A stretch of 17,729 bases of DNA, from assembly GCA_964643255.1 (NCBI GenBank), contig CAZXSM010000045.1:1-17729 (forward strand), in the 5' to 3' direction. Within the stretch, counting starts at the first letter, position 1; each line of letters begins with the position of its first letter. Positions 16,135 through 17,729 of the stretch are shown piece after piece. A model generated the notes under the pieces. It was given only the letters and a program-made list of their open reading frames with translations. It was not told the origin of the DNA and made no database searches. Source of the stretch: JAAYRG01 sp964643255 (lineage in GTDB: Bacteria > Bacillota > Clostridia > Lachnospirales > Lachnospiraceae). Position numbers and translations under genes: made by a program.

Positions 16135-17220
16135 TTATTTCCTCTTATAAAAAGGTAAGTCTACTATTTCTCCTTCAATAAGCCTTTTTCTTACTTGAAC
16201 TAAAACTTTTGTTCCTGGCTTAGCATATTCTTTGTCAACATAAGCCATAGCACCTGCATAATCTAGATAAGGTAAATGAGTTCCTGAAGTTATAGTACCT
16301 ATTTCATTATCATTATAAAAAATCTTGCTATCTTCCCTAGCAATTCCTCTGCCTGTTATTTTTATACCTACTCTAACTTTACTTGGCTCTCCCTTATCTA
16401 ATAGGGCTTTCTTACCTATAAAGTTCTCTTTATTCATTTTTACAACAAAGGAAAGATCAGCCTCAAAAGGTGTAATATCTTCCTTTAATTCATTCCCGTA
16501 TAAGGGCATACCTGCTTCAAGACGAAGTGTATCTCTAGAACCAAGTCCACAAGGAATCAATCCATATTCTTTACCTTTATCTAATAAATTATTCCATATT
16601 GCTTCAGCATCATTAGGTTTACAATATATTTCAAATCCTAATTCTCCTGTATATCCTGTCATAGAAACCATTGCCTCACATCCTGCAACCTGTACATCTC
16701 CTGCGAATGTATAGTACTTTGTAGGAATCATCTCTTCATCCATTAGCTTAGATAATACTTTAAGAGAATTGGGTCCTTGTAAGGCTATTAAAGCAATATC
16801 ATTAGATATATCTGTAATTTTTACATTGCCAAACTGTTTGCTCACCATATGCTTATAATCTTTGTTCCTATTAGATGCATTAACAACAAATAAATATTTA
16901 TCACTAGCAAACCGATAAATTAATAAGTCATCAATACAACCGCCCTCTTCATTACACATCATAGTATATTTAACTTGACCATCGGACATATTGCTACAAT
17001 CATTAGTTACAAGTTCTTGTATATATGCAAGAGAATCTGATCCTTCCACTAGTATTTCACCCATATGAGATACATCAAATATTCCAACTTCATTTCTGAC
17101 TGCTAAATGTTCAGCCATAAGTCCAGTTTTATATTGAATAGGAAGAAGATATCCTGCAAAAGAAACTATCTTACCACTACTTGCTTCATGACACCTATAA
17201 AGGGGTGTTTTAAGATCCAT
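16135..17220 (-). CDS. gcvT: Aminomethyltransferase, glycine cleavage T protein
   Basis: Releases ammonia from the aminomethyl-loaded H protein and makes 5,10-methylene-tetrahydrofolate. The 361 residues are full length. Visible family features are FDVSHMGEI (48-56), the GGCIDDLLIYRF stretch with the conserved Asp pair D97/D98, GYTGELGFEIY (189-199) and SRDTLRLEAGMPLYGNEL (228-245), then a C-terminal beta-barrel domain. ATG at 17220 is preferred over TTG at 17241 because AAGGAGGC (17228-17235) lies between them. It is the first gene of the cluster, read from a promoter shared in one intergenic region with the divergent ferredoxin gene. Confidence 0.97.
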   Translation of the reverse strand: MDLKTPLYRCHEASSGKIVSFAGYLLPIQYKTGLMAEHLAVRNEVGIFDVSHMGEILVEGSDSLAYIQELVTNDCSNMSDGQVKYTMMCNEEGGCIDDLLIYRFASDKYLFVVNASNRNKDYKHMVSKQFGNVKITDISNDIALIALQGPNSLKVLSKLMDEEMIPTKYYTFAGDVQVAGCEAMVSMTGYTGELGFEIYCKPNDAEAIWNNLLDKGKEYGLIPCGLGSRDTLRLEAGMPLYGNELKEDITPFEADLSFVVKMNKENFIGKKALLDKGEPSKVRVGIKITGRGIAREDSKIFYNDNEIGTITSGTHLPYLDYAGAMAYVDKEYAKPGTKVLVQVRKRLIEGEIVDLPFYKRK

Positions 17221-17287
17221 ATTAAAAGCCTCCTTGACCAAATCTACCTTTTAAAATTCTAATAGTTTGTTCTTCTTATTTAGTTTA

Positions 17288-17316
17288 ATCTTATCTTTAG
17301 GACATTTAATTGTCAA
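17288..17316 (-). promoter_or_regulatory. Promoter of the gcvT-led operon
   Basis: The minus strand has a perfect TTGACA (17311-17316) and TAAGAT (17288-17293) spaced by 17 bp. Transcription would start near 17281, leaving a leader of about 60 nt before gcvT. An interrupted inverted repeat, GACA/TGTC at 17301-17304 and 17311-17314, overlaps the -35 and could be an operator. The leader shows no glycine-riboswitch core and no long hairpin. Confidence 0.65.
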
Positions 17317-17395
17317 TATATAATCGGATTAATACAAAATATCTTAAATTTATAGGCATGAAAAAATTATTATATATAAATCAATTGTTAGATTT

Positions 17396-17428
17396 ATATT
17401 GTAATAATCTGATTTTCTGTTACAATAT
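17396..17428. promoter_or_regulatory. Inverted repeat abutting the ferredoxin promoter, possible operator
   Basis: ATATTGTAA (17396-17404) and TTACAATAT (17420-17428) are perfect 9-bp arms separated by 15 bp and end directly at the ferredoxin -35 box. The TTGTAA/TTACAA half-sites loosely recall Rex-like symmetry but the spacing is much too wide for a Rex site. The binding protein, if any, is unknown. The stretch also lies about 80 bp upstream of the gcvT promoter, so it could influence both directions. Confidence 0.4.
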
Positions 17429-17457
17429 TTGCATAGACACTGAATATAACATATAAT
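17429..17457 (+). promoter_or_regulatory. Promoter of the ferredoxin gene
   Basis: A perfect TATAAT (17452-17457) follows TTGCAT (17429-17434, weak match) by 17 bp. Transcription would begin near 17464, only a few bases before the GGAGGT ribosome site at 17472-17477. Confidence 0.55.
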
Positions 17458-17484
17458 ATTATTTATTTAATGGAGGTAATGTTA

Positions 17485-17679
17485 ATGAAAGCATTTATTG
17501 ATCACGATGGTTGTATAGCATGCGAGTTATGTGTAGAAATTTGTCCTAACGTATTCCAAATGCATGAAGACGGTGACTATGCAGAGGTTATTGTTGATGA
17601 AGTAGATGAAGAGGATTTAGCAGACGCGGAAGATGCTAGAGATAGTTGTCCTGTAGAAGTAATATCTTTAGAAGACTAA
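17485..17679 (+). CDS. Single-cluster [4Fe-4S] ferredoxin
   Basis: A 64-residue acidic electron carrier. C10, C13 and C16 (GCIACELC) together with C55 (DSCP) are the four expected cluster ligands, as in Thermotoga-type monocluster ferredoxins. C20 (ICPNVFQ) corresponds to the residue that makes a disulfide with a Cys eight residues before the last ligand in Thermotoga; here that partner position is D47, so C20 should be free. The start is ATG at 17485, 7 nt after GGAGGT; the ATGs at 17470 and 17479 precede or crowd that site. It is the only plus-strand gene, divergent from the gcv operon and closed by a strong terminator. Its redox partner is unknown; the nearby iron-sulfur reductase and serine dehydratase are not evidence of a direct link. 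Confidence 0.93.
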   Translation: MKAFIDHDGCIACELCVEICPNVFQMHEDGDYAEVIVDEVDEEDLADAEDARDSCPVEVISLED

Positions 17680-17691
17680 ATATTACATCTT

Positions 17692-17724
17692 AAAGATGAC
17701 TTCATAGGAAGTCATCTTTTTTTT
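17692..17724 (+). terminator. Intrinsic terminator of the ferredoxin gene
   Basis: A perfect 12-bp stem (17692-17703 with 17708-17719) with a 4-nt loop runs into a block of eight T (17717-17724), 12 bp after the stop codon. Confidence 0.95.
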
Positions 17725-17729
17725 ATATT

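Noticed and set aside
16325..16714. 129-codon open frame on the plus strand
   Set aside because: It lies wholly antisense to gcvT, whose family motifs are clear, has no convincing ribosome site and has a low-complexity composition typical of a shadow frame.
1..17729. Search for CRISPR arrays, insertion sequences, phage genes, tRNAs and rRNAs
   Set aside because: No repeated spacer pattern, transposase, integrase, cloverleaf or rRNA-like stretch was seen; every long open region is accounted for by housekeeping or metabolic genes.

Overview
The window is low-GC DNA (about one third G+C by eye) with strong Shine-Dalgarno sites, short operons and a gene set typical of anaerobic Clostridia. That set includes a split glycine dehydrogenase (GcvPA/GcvPB), a two-subunit iron-sulfur L-serine dehydratase, an aldo/keto reductase with a ferredoxin-like tail, a GerMN lipoprotein and a DUF815 ATPase. 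A Tissierellales- or Peptostreptococcales-like amino-acid fermenter is a reasonable guess, but no marker here fixes the genus. All genes run on the minus strand except a small ferredoxin at the right edge.

Right to left, in transcription order. At 17485-17679 (+) lies a single-cluster ferredoxin with its own promoter and a clear terminator. Divergent from it is a tight minus-strand cluster from 17220 to about 7834: gcvT, gcvH, gcvPA, gcvPB, lplA, galK, sdaAB, sdaAA and a GerMN lipoprotein. GcvT/H/PA/PB oxidise glycine to CO2, ammonia and methylene-THF. LplA attaches lipoate to GcvH. SdaAB/SdaAA turn serine, which a serine hydroxymethyltransferase encoded elsewhere can make from glycine, into pyruvate. 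Galactokinase sits between lplA and sdaAB and does not fit this pathway. The L-protein and glyA are not in the window. No glycine riboswitch is visible: the best promoter leaves a leader of only about 60 nt.

After a long hairpin at 7704-7755 comes a second tight minus-strand operon: argS, a DUF815 AAA+ ATPase and queA. Next are single genes: fba (class II aldolase), an iron-sulfur aldo/keto reductase, and a small membrane-anchored protein with a DUF4367-like end. Candidate terminators follow fba and the reductase. Several protein starts were moved downstream of the longest reading frame because the Shine-Dalgarno site lies inside the extension (gcvT, gcvH, gcvPA, galK, sdaAA, argS, fba, reductase, ferredoxin). 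Two genes appear to start at TTG (lplA and the membrane protein).

I saw no mobile element, CRISPR array, tRNA, rRNA or phage gene, and no clearly new system. The most interesting features are the composition of the glycine/serine operon, the galK guest gene, the missing riboswitch, and inverted repeats placed at promoters.
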